Below the pieces are notes generated by a model. That model saw nothing but the letters and a program-made list of their open reading frames with translations, made no database searches and was not told the DNA's origin. A stretch of DNA of 64,000 nt from assembly GCF_001684965.1 (NCBI RefSeq), contig NZ_MAYG01000001.1:310001-374000 (forward strand), written 5' to 3'. The position numbers and the translations under genes were made by a program. This DNA is from Chryseobacterium arthrosphaerae (GTDB lineage: Bacteria > Bacteroidota > Bacteroidia > Flavobacteriales > Weeksellaceae). Shown here piece after piece: positions 55,320 through 62,631 of this stretch. Each line of letters starts with the position of its first letter. Within the stretch, counting starts at the first letter, position 1.

Positions 55320-55325
55320 TGGATT

Positions 55326-56030
55326 TTATAATAAAAAAGCAATTCCTGTTATCACTGCACAAATAATAAACGCTGCTAAAATTAAAAGCCAGCCTCCCAA
55401 TGAAGTACCTTTTTTATTGACCTCCCAGGTATTGGGATCAATAGAGAAGCTCCTGAGGACCATAGGATCTATTGTTAAATCCGGACGGAAAACGGAAATT
55501 CCATGTAGAAAATGAGCGTACAGCGTAAATTTGTTTTTAACAACCCGAAGAGAAAGATTCATATCGATACGCCTTGCTGCTTTTACCTTTTTATCAGGCT
55601 TTACAGTGATCTCAAGCAACGGAACGATGCTTCCGCCCACAGGTGTTACTGTATACACATCAAAATTTTGATCTGAAACCTGAAGCTCTTCATAAAGAAT
55701 CTGATCTGTCATCTCATTTTTTGCATTATAAAACAGAAGTCCACGATCATCAACAATAATTTTACAGGCAATTTTTTTTCTCTGCACAATGTAAAAGTTA
55801 ACAGCCGGAACTAAAATCAGAAGCGAAATTCCCCAGCAGACCAGGGCAGGATAAAGCATCTGATCCCATCCTCTTTTATAAATTCCGTAAACAGGTCCCA
55901 GTACAAAAAGCACAAATAAAGAAAAAAGAAGTCCGAACAATGTCAGATTCAAAACAATCGTAGAAAACCTGCTGATCTTAGATTCAACAGTTGGAAAAGA
56001 AAATTTTGTATTAGATTGGGTGGTATTCAT
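55326..56030 (-). CDS. hypothetical membrane protein, second of a tandem paralogous pair
   Basis: A 234-residue protein with the same layout as its neighbour: N-terminal membrane segments (about 25-50 and 58-82), a beta-rich middle and a C-terminal membrane segment (about 212-233). It is the upstream gene of the pair by transcription and converges divergently with the CPBP protease gene to the right. The conserved block FRPDLTIDP suggests a shared ligand or partner. No function is known. Confidence 0.75.
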   Translation of the reverse strand: MNTTQSNTKFSFPTVESKISRFSTIVLNLTLFGLLFSLFVLFVLGPVYGIYKRGWDQMLYPALVCWGISLLILVPAVNFYIVQRKKIACKIIVDDRGLLFYNAKNEMTDQILYEELQVSDQNFDVYTVTPVGGSIVPLLEITVKPDKKVKAARRIDMNLSLRVVKNKFTLYAHFLHGISVFRPDLTIDPMVLRSFSIDPNTWEVNKKGTSLGGWLLILAAFIICAVITGIAFLL

Positions 56031-56123
56031 GGCAGAGGAGCGAATTTAAGTATTTTCTTTTTTAGTTGCCTGTCGCAGGCAAAAAAATTATCTTTGTTTC
56101 AATAAACCCTTACAGAGAAAAGA

Positions 56124-56954
56124 ATGGAAAATAGCAGATATCCGAAGTTTACGTTCACATGGCTGGGCGCTGTGACTTTGGTGGTTGGATTATTTGTGGG
56201 AACTATGGCTGTTTCTTTATTCAGCACTTTTTGGAAAGTCGTTTTCAAAGAAAACCTGGAACTTAAAGACTGGTTTCTTATGTTGGCCAATTCTGCCGGT
56301 TTCCTTACTGCTATTGCTTTTTTTGATTTTTTTATTGTAAGACGTACGACGAAGATGAAGCTCAATTTCAATTTCTCGTCGGTCAATTTTTATACCTATC
56401 TCCTTGTTTTTCCTATGATGGCAGGGATGATGTTTATTTCAGAATTTATTACAGCCCAGATTCCTACTTCAGGGCCTTTTTTCGGAGAGTTTTATGACTA
56501 TTTTGTACAGCTTATGAATCAGCTGACCGATGATCCCGTTACCATGCTGATCATGACGGTCATTATGGCTTCCATCTTTGAAGAAATTATCTTCAGGGGG
56601 ATTATTCAGAAAGGGCTTATCAATAAGGGAGTCAAGCCATGGAAAGCTATTTTATATGCTTCTGTTATTTTTGGCATCGTTCACGGAAATCCATGGCAGT
56701 TTATCAGTGCGGTAATGTTGGGATATGTATTGGGGCTGGTATATTATAAAACAAAATCTTTACTGGTACCGATGCTGCTGCATGGTTTTAACAATCTTAC
56801 GCTTTCACTACTGGTGATTTACGGGAAAAATGAAAGCTTTGCAAAAGCATTTAACGTGTCAGAATGGGTGATACTGGCGATAGGAATAGTACTTTTTTCT
56901 TTGTTCTATTATCTTTTTATGAAGAAGTATAAAGTACATTATGCGGAAATTTAA
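56124..56954 (+). CDS. CPBP family intramembrane metalloprotease
   Basis: A 276-residue polytopic protein with the Rce1/CPBP core: EEIIFRGIIQKGL (Glu-Glu metal and catalytic pair, about 153-165), FGIVHGNPWQF with a conserved His (about 181-191) and LLHGFNN (about 219-225). Family members cleave or mature membrane peptides, and some protect against bacteriocins; the target here is unknown. It begins a compact gene run with rdgB, which starts 24 nt (or 42 nt) after it. Confidence 0.88.
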   Translation: MENSRYPKFTFTWLGAVTLVVGLFVGTMAVSLFSTFWKVVFKENLELKDWFLMLANSAGFLTAIAFFDFFIVRRTTKMKLNFNFSSVNFYTYLLVFPMMAGMMFISEFITAQIPTSGPFFGEFYDYFVQLMNQLTDDPVTMLIMTVIMASIFEEIIFRGIIQKGLINKGVKPWKAILYASVIFGIVHGNPWQFISAVMLGYVLGLVYYKTKSLLVPMLLHGFNNLTLSLLVIYGKNESFAKAFNVSEWVILAIGIVLFSLFYYLFMKKYKVHYAEI

Positions 56955-56996
56955 CCCGTCAGAGCTAAAGAAGTAAAATTGAAAATGAATATAGAA

Positions 56997-57572
56997 ATGG
57001 AATTATTAGTAGCTACACACAACGAACATAAAAAAGAAGAGATTCAGCAGATCCTGGGCAGCGACTGCACAGTGAAAAGCCTTACGGATTATAATATCCA
57101 TGAGGAAATTGTGGAAGACGGAGACTCTTTTCATGCCAATGCCCTGATCAAAGCAAAATACTGTTTCGAAAAAACAGGAATTCCAAGCTTAGGGGATGAC
57201 AGCGGTCTGGTAGTGGAATCTCTGGACGGAAGACCCGGAATATTCTCTGCCCGCTATGCCGGAGATCATGATTTTGCCAAGAACATTGAAAAAGTATTGG
57301 AGGAAATGCAGGGAATAGAAAACAGAAAAGCGTATTTCGTTACGGTTCTTTGCTATTATGATGAAAACGGAGCCCAATATTTTGAAGGCAGGGTACACGG
57401 AAATCTGCTGACGGAAAACAAAGGTTTCAAAGGATTCGGATATGATCCTATTTTCGTTCCTGAGGGATATGACAGAACTTTTGCAGAAATGGATCCTGAA
57501 GACAAAAATAAGATCAGCCACCGTAAGCAGGCATTAGATTTGTTTATGGATTTTTTAAAAGTGACAGATTAA
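56997..57572 (+). CDS. rdgB: XTP/dITP diphosphatase (RdgB/HAM1)
   Basis: Hydrolyses non-canonical purine nucleotides (dITP, XTP) to keep them out of DNA. The signature MELLVATHNEHKKEEI opens the protein; I place the start at this ATG (56997), although the frame is open to an ATG six codons earlier. DDSGL (about 66-70) and KGFGYDPIF (about 141-149) are the other conserved family segments. The full length of 191 residues is standard. It lies in a run with CPBP protease and RNase Z genes. Confidence 0.93.
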   Translation: MELLVATHNEHKKEEIQQILGSDCTVKSLTDYNIHEEIVEDGDSFHANALIKAKYCFEKTGIPSLGDDSGLVVESLDGRPGIFSARYAGDHDFAKNIEKVLEEMQGIENRKAYFVTVLCYYDENGAQYFEGRVHGNLLTENKGFKGFGYDPIFVPEGYDRTFAEMDPEDKNKISHRKQALDLFMDFLKVTD

Positions 57573-57614
57573 GTTTAACAATAAAGGAGAAATTCCTGTT
57601 TAGATTTTCTGTCG

Positions 57615-57622
57615 TACATTTG
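57615..57622 (+). promoter_or_regulatory. -7 promoter element of rnz
   Basis: TACATTTG matches TAnnTTTG exactly and lies 18 nt before the TTG start of rnz. The rnz-led genes may thus be transcribed apart from rdgB. Confidence 0.55.
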
Positions 57623-57640
57623 CTACAATAAACTATTGAT

Positions 57641-58558
57641 TTGAGTACTTATTTAACGATATTAGGCTTTAATTCAGCGATTCCAACCATTAATTCGTCA
57701 CCAACAGCCCAGCTGCTGGAGATGGAGGAAAGGCTTTTTCTGATCGATTGCGGAGAAGGTACACAGGTACAGCTGAGAAAAGCAAAGGCAAGATTTTCAA
57801 AGATCAATCATATTTTTATTTCCCACCTTCATGGGGACCATTGTTTCGGGCTTCCGGGGCTTATAGCTTCGTTCCGTCTTTTAGGAAGAGAAAACCCTTT
57901 GCATGTTTACGGTCCGAAAGGAATTAAAAAAATGCTGGAAACCATTTTTCAGATTACGGAAACCCATCGTGGTTTTGAAGTGGTTTATCATGAGCTGGAT
58001 AAGGATTATTCTGAAAAAATCTATGAAGATAACAGGGTAGAGGTATATACCATCCCTCTGGATCACAGAATTTACTGCAACGGTTATCTTTTTAAGGAAA
58101 AACCGAAAGACAGGCATCTTAACATGAAAGAGATTGCTAAATACAGCGAGATTGAAACCTGTGATTACCACAACATCAAAGCAGGAAAAGATTTTGTATT
58201 GAGTGACGGCTATGTTCTGAAAAATGAAATATTAACGGTAGAACCTGCTCCATCAGTATCCTATGCATTCTGCAGTGATACCCGTTATCTGGAAAGTGTT
58301 ATTCCGATTATTAAGGATGCTACGGTTCTGTATCATGAATCCACTTTTTTGCATGACCTGAAGGAAATGGCTGATTATACGGGACATACAACTGCATTGG
58401 AAGCCGCAACGATTGCCCAGAAGGCACAGGTAGGGAAGTTGATTCTGGGACATTTTTCTAACCGGTATGCTGACCTGACCGTATTTACGGATGAAGCAAG
58501 AAATGTCTTTCCCAACTCTTACCTGCCCAAAGCGTTGGAAAGCGTAAAGATTTCATAA
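57641..58558 (+). CDS. rnz: ribonuclease Z
   Basis: Metallo-beta-lactamase fold endonuclease that trims tRNA 3' ends. The zinc motif HLHGDHCFGLPGL is at about residues 63-75, with further ligands near CSDTRY (about 210) and GHFSN (about 272). It is 305 residues, the usual bacterial length. The start codon is TTG at 57641 (MSTYLTILGFNSAIPT); no closer ATG is in frame. Two nt separate its stop from the next gene, a TIGR02757 protein, so these are an operon. Confidence 0.93.
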   Translation: MSTYLTILGFNSAIPTINSSPTAQLLEMEERLFLIDCGEGTQVQLRKAKARFSKINHIFISHLHGDHCFGLPGLIASFRLLGRENPLHVYGPKGIKKMLETIFQITETHRGFEVVYHELDKDYSEKIYEDNRVEVYTIPLDHRIYCNGYLFKEKPKDRHLNMKEIAKYSEIETCDYHNIKAGKDFVLSDGYVLKNEILTVEPAPSVSYAFCSDTRYLESVIPIIKDATVLYHESTFLHDLKEMADYTGHTTALEAATIAQKAQVGKLILGHFSNRYADLTVFTDEARNVFPNSYLPKALESVKIS

Positions 58559-58560
58559 GT

Positions 58561-59331
58561 ATGCTGAAGTTTGAAGAATTAAGAAGTTTTCTTGACGAAA
58601 AGGCTGATCAATATAATGCTCCTGATTTTATTGAAAATGATCCGATACAGATTCCGCATCGTTTTTCCGTAAAACAGGATATTGAAATTGCAGGATTTTT
58701 AGCAGCAACCATTTCGTGGGGAAACAGAAAATCGATCATTAAGTCTGCTGAAAAAATGCTGGATATCATGGGGAATTCTCCTTATGATTTCGTACTGAAT
58801 TATTCGGAAAAAGATCTGGAGAGTCTTCAGGATAAAAGCATTCACAGAACTTTTAACGGGCAGGACTTCTCATATTTTATCAGGCAGTTCAACCGGATTT
58901 ATAAAGAAAATGAAAGCCTGGAAAACTTATTTGAAGTAAAAGAAAATGAAATCAGCTTTCTGCACGCTATAGAACGGTTCAGAAACAGTTTTCTGGAAGC
59001 TGAAAAGCACCGGAGCCATAAACATATCAGTTCGCCCTATAAAAATTCCTCTGCCAAGAGGATTGTTATGTTCCTGAGATGGATGGTGCGAAAAGATAAA
59101 AGAGGAGTAGACTTTGGAATCTGGGAAAACACAGATCAGAAATACCTGTCCATTCCTCTGGATGTGCATACAGGAAATATATCCAGAAAATTAGGCTTGG
59201 TTTCAAGAACACAAAATGACTGGAAAACAGTAGCTGAGCTGGATAAAGCAATCCGGCAATTTGATGAGAATGATCCTGCCAAATATGATTTTGCATTGTT
59301 TGGGCTGGGAGTGACCAAAGAACTGTTGTAA
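58561..59331 (+). CDS. TIGR02757 family protein
   Basis: A 256-residue protein whose segments DPIQIPHRFSVKQDIEIAGFLAATISWGNRKSI (about residues 26-58; only parts quoted elsewhere) and LSIPLDVHTGNISRKLGL match the TIGR02757/DUF2400 family, widespread in Bacteroidetes and of unknown function. It is cotranscribed with rnz (2-nt gap) and followed by the DUF1003-like gene (12-nt gap). A nucleic-acid role is suggested by context only. Confidence 0.85.
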   Translation: MLKFEELRSFLDEKADQYNAPDFIENDPIQIPHRFSVKQDIEIAGFLAATISWGNRKSIIKSAEKMLDIMGNSPYDFVLNYSEKDLESLQDKSIHRTFNGQDFSYFIRQFNRIYKENESLENLFEVKENEISFLHAIERFRNSFLEAEKHRSHKHISSPYKNSSAKRIVMFLRWMVRKDKRGVDFGIWENTDQKYLSIPLDVHTGNISRKLGLVSRTQNDWKTVAELDKAIRQFDENDPAKYDFALFGLGVTKELL

Positions 59332-59343
59332 AAATAACTAAGG

Positions 59344-59895
59344 ATGAAAAAATATAACGAAAAAACAGAAGTTCTGGAGAAAATAGCAGACAGCATTACG
59401 GCGTGGATAGGTTCTATTCAATCGCTGATTGTGCATACCCTGCTTTTCCTGACTTCCTTTCTGCTTCCCATGGTAGGCCTGATAGAGTTTGATAAAATGC
59501 TTCTCATTCTCACTACAGTGCTTTCATTGGAAGCGATCTATCTTGCGATCTTTATCCAGATGTCGGTCAACAAAAGCCATGAAAAAATTGAAGACATTCA
59601 GGAAGATATTGAAGAGATCAGCGAGGATATTGAAGACATTCAGGAAGATATCGAAGAGATCAGCGAAGACATTGAGGAAATCAGTGAAGACATTGAGGAG
59701 ATCAACGAAGATATCGAAGACATCCAGGAAGATATTGAGGAGATCAATGAAGAAGAGGAAGAAGAAGACCACAATGAAAGGGCAAGAAATGTAATGCTGA
59801 GAAGCAATGTAAGCTCCAATAAAAACGAAATAAAAGCTTTAAAAGATATTATCTCACAGCTGCAGAACGAAATAGACCAGCTGAAAAAAGAGTAA
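59344..59895 (+). CDS. DUF1003-like membrane protein with heptad-repeat tail
   Basis: A 183-residue protein. Residues 1-75 have the layout of the DUF1003/low-affinity iron permease-like family: an amphipathic N-terminus, then two membrane segments (about 25-45 and 50-72) with TTVLSLEAIYLAIFIQMSVN. The tail (81-136) is eight exact heptads such as DIEEISE and DIEDIQE, then a Glu-rich run and a second coiled-coil-like end (NEIKALKDIISQLQNEIDQL). Ile fills both a and d positions; almost all other positions are acidic. It is the last gene of the rnz run. Confidence 0.8.
   Translation: MKKYNEKTEVLEKIADSITAWIGSIQSLIVHTLLFLTSFLLPMVGLIEFDKMLLILTTVLSLEAIYLAIFIQMSVNKSHEKIEDIQEDIEEISEDIEDIQEDIEEISEDIEEISEDIEEINEDIEDIQEDIEEINEEEEEEDHNERARNVMLRSNVSSNKNEIKALKDIISQLQNEIDQLKKE
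59584..59751 (+). repeat. in-frame 21-bp minisatellite encoding eight heptads
   Basis: Eight 21-bp units (for example GATATTGAAGAGATCAGCGA plus one base) run without interruption. Synonymous differences between units show it is not very recent. In reading frame each unit gives DIE(E/D)I(S/Q/N)E. Confidence 0.85.
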
Positions 59896-59928
59896 TACAA
59901 TACAGAAAGTTTCTTTCTTAAAAAACAG

Positions 59929-59959
59929 GCAGGTCGATATATATTGACCTGCTTTTTTT
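59929..59959 (+). terminator. terminator after the rnz/DUF1003 run
   Basis: GCAGGTC and GACCTGC pair around an AT-rich loop that can extend the stem, followed by a seven-T run. Confidence 0.85.
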
Positions 59960-60079
59960 ATCATAATTCCAATATTGCTGATTTGTAAAAAATGTAATGA
60001 TAAGAAAAAAACGTTGAGAATGTGGAGGATAAATCAGAAAATACTCTTACAGGAAGCTGATTTTATGCATTTTTTTTGT

Positions 60080-60087
60080 TACATTTG
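60080..60087 (+). promoter_or_regulatory. -7 promoter element of the first choice-of-anchor L gene
   Basis: TACATTTG matches TAnnTTTG exactly and lies 16 nt before the ATG at 60104. Confidence 0.55.
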
Positions 60088-60103
60088 AGCAAATAAAAAT
60101 AAA

Positions 60104-62464
60104 ATGCTGAATTATAGAATAAAAAACTACCTTTTTCTATTAGTATTATTGTTGGTCTCTGCTTCTTTATTCTCTCAAAGAAAACCTCCTAAAAATCTGG
60201 TATCTGCCGTGAATAAGAAGGCCGGAGCATTTATAGACGTGAATGCGGCCGGGTATGCGCCTTCCAATTATACACCCGAACAGCTCGTGAAAGACATCCT
60301 GATCAACGGAGGATCCACCTGTTCTGTACCTAACGTAACCAATGTATCAATAACTCCGAATCAGCCCAACACAAGTAACACCCGTTTTTGGGGATATTTT
60401 CATAAGGGAACTACCAATTTCCCTTTTAAAGATGGTATTGTTTTAACAACAGGCCGTGCTGACCAGGCAGGAAACGTTGCCTCTGGTGCAAGTTATACCA
60501 TACCAGGAGCGGGAATGGATGATCCGGACCTTTTGGTTGCAGTTCCTAATCCTGACCCTACTGAACATTATAACGATAATGTAATGTTAGAGTTTGATTT
60601 TGTACCCAATTCCACTCAGGTAAAATTTAATTATATTTTTGCTTCCGAAGAATATTCAGGAACTTATCCGTGTGAGTATTCAGATGCATTTGCTTTATTG
60701 ATCAAGCCTGTTGCGGGAGGTCCTTATGTAAACCTGGCTATATTGCCGAATAATGCAGGACCTGTTGCCATGACCAATATTCACCCTCTTATTACAGGCT
60801 TTGGAGGCTGTCCTGCGATTAATGAACAGTATTTCGGGGGATATAATTCTTCGCCTAATATTGTGACCAATTATGACGGAAGAACAACTCCTTTAACTGC
60901 TGTGGCAGATGTAACACCAGGTGTGGCATACCATTTTAAAATGGTTTTGTCCGATTATAAAGATCATAGCTATGATTCTGCCGTATTTATCGAAGGAGGT
61001 TCTTTTGATATCGGTATTAAAATTGTTGATGAAAACGGAGTGCTTCTGCCTGCAGAAATAAAAATGTGTGACAACACTCCAAAAGTAATAAAAGCACAGG
61101 TTGCCACTATTCCCAACATGACTTTCCAGTGGTATAAAGACGGTGTTTTAATTCCTGGGGCAACCAGTATTTCTTATGTGGCAACTTCAGCAGGGGTATA
61201 TACTGTAAAAGTAATGGTTCCCGGTAACAACTGCCCGGGAGAAGCTACCATTAAAGTGGTGGGAGGAACCAGTCCAACCGTGCAGAACGCTACTTTGAAG
61301 CTCTGTACAACCCCTACACTTACCACTTTCAACCTGGAAGATGCAAAACCAATGATCAGTACAACTCCTGGAGCTGTATTTAAATTCTATGCGAATCTGG
61401 CTGATGCACAGGCACAAAATAACAGTAATATTACGAATCTTACCAATTATAACGGAACAGACGGGCAGGTGCTGCATGTTCTTGTTTCCAATGGTGCGTT
61501 CTGTAGCAGAATTGCCACATTGACGCTAAGAAAAGAAGAATTACCTGTTGCGATACTTAATGCAGCAAAGCTTAAAATTTGTTTGGGAGAATCTGTACTG
61601 TTGACGGCAGGCGGAGGGGTTACCTATGAATGGGGCGATACTTCAGCCACGGGAGCAACAAGAACAGTAACTCCTACCAAAACCACTACCTATACAGTAT
61701 ATGCTATAGGAGCTCAGGGATGTAAATCTTTACAGCCAGCCCGTGTTACGGTAGAAGTAGTGCCGGCTATTGTTTCCACATTAAAAGGAGGACATATCTG
61801 TAAAGGAGACAAAATTACGCTTGATGCAGGTACAGGTCCCGGATATACCTACCTGTGGAGTACAGGAGATACAACTCAGACCATTGTAGCAGGTACTCCG
61901 GGTGAATATTCCGTAACCATCAGCAATGGAGTGTGCTCGCAGACGTTCAAAACAAAGGTTATCGATGCAGTCATTCCTGAAATCGTAAAAGTGGATTTTG
62001 ATGACAGGGGAACCATCATTATTACAGCAACCAATCCTAGTAACGGGATCCTGGAATATTCAATAGATAACGGTGTTACATGGAAATCCTCCAATATCTT
62101 TACCAATGTGCCGAAAAACAAAGTGATTTCCATTCGTGTAAGAGTAAAATATACCAGCTGTGTAGGCTTCCTTGAATTCTTTACGTTTGTAATGAAAAAT
62201 GTAATTACGCCAAACGGGGATAATATCAATGATGTTATCGATTTCAGCGGAGTAATTGATTATAAAGACTTCAGCGGACAGGTTTTTGACCGATACGGAA
62301 AAGAAGTGTTCAAAGCAGAAAAAATAAGACCTTACTGGGATGGATATTTCCAGGGCAAAAAGCTGCCTACTGCTTCATACTGGTATCAGGTAACCTACGA
62401 AGATCCTGCAAGTAAGCAGACTACAGTAAAAACGGGTTGGATATTGCTTAAAAACATAGAGTAA
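60104..62464 (+). CDS. choice-of-anchor L surface protein with T9SS type B sorting domain
   Basis: A 786-residue secreted protein with a signal peptide (about 1-26). Residues about 40-310 match the choice-of-anchor L domain: FNYIFASEEYSGTYPCEYSD and a following DAFALLI segment are characteristic. Ig-like or PKD-like segments follow (CDNTPKVIKAQVATIPNMTFQWYKDG and others). The C-terminal 90 residues (NVITPNGDNINDVIDFSG, then WDGYFQGKKLPTASYWYQV) are a gliding-motility/type B T9SS sorting domain. It is probably anchored at the cell surface via SprF/PorP-type proteins. The next gene is a close paralogue. Confidence 0.92.
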   Translation: MLNYRIKNYLFLLVLLLVSASLFSQRKPPKNLVSAVNKKAGAFIDVNAAGYAPSNYTPEQLVKDILINGGSTCSVPNVTNVSITPNQPNTSNTRFWGYFHKGTTNFPFKDGIVLTTGRADQAGNVASGASYTIPGAGMDDPDLLVAVPNPDPTEHYNDNVMLEFDFVPNSTQVKFNYIFASEEYSGTYPCEYSDAFALLIKPVAGGPYVNLAILPNNAGPVAMTNIHPLITGFGGCPAINEQYFGGYNSSPNIVTNYDGRTTPLTAVADVTPGVAYHFKMVLSDYKDHSYDSAVFIEGGSFDIGIKIVDENGVLLPAEIKMCDNTPKVIKAQVATIPNMTFQWYKDGVLIPGATSISYVATSAGVYTVKVMVPGNNCPGEATIKVVGGTSPTVQNATLKLCTTPTLTTFNLEDAKPMISTTPGAVFKFYANLADAQAQNNSNITNLTNYNGTDGQVLHVLVSNGAFCSRIATLTLRKEELPVAILNAAKLKICLGESVLLTAGGGVTYEWGDTSATGATRTVTPTKTTTYTVYAIGAQGCKSLQPARVTVEVVPAIVSTLKGGHICKGDKITLDAGTGPGYTYLWSTGDTTQTIVAGTPGEYSVTISNGVCSQTFKTKVIDAVIPEIVKVDFDDRGTIIITATNPSNGILEYSIDNGVTWKSSNIFTNVPKNKVISIRVRVKYTSCVGFLEFFTFVMKNVITPNGDNINDVIDFSGVIDYKDFSGQVFDRYGKEVFKAEKIRPYWDGYFQGKKLPTASYWYQVTYEDPASKQTTVKTGWILLKNIE

Positions 62465-62478
62465 TTAAACAATTATTA

Positions 62479-62508
62479 AAAGACTGACGGTTTTGTCAGT
62501 CTTTTTTT
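62479..62508 (+). terminator. terminator after the first choice-of-anchor L gene
   Basis: AAAGACTGAC and GTCAGTCTTT pair perfectly around a GGTTTT loop, followed by a T run. Confidence 0.85.
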
Positions 62509-62607
62509 ATGATAATGAAATAAACAGAGTTGATATTCTATGATAAATAAATTTGCGTTAGTAACAATGTAAATTGTGTTAACCTGAATTTTAATTAAAA
62601 AAAATAG

Positions 62608-62615
62608 TATTTTTG
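62608..62615 (+). promoter_or_regulatory. -7 promoter element of the second choice-of-anchor L gene
   Basis: TATTTTTG matches TAnnTTTG and lies 16 nt before the ATG at 62632. Confidence 0.5.
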
Positions 62616-62631
62616 TTTAAAATAATATAAA

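Noticed and set aside
59489..59900. Open frames on both strands through the heptad minisatellite
   Set aside because: They are byproducts of the 21-bp repeat; the plus-strand frame from 59344 has the membrane domain and fits the operon.
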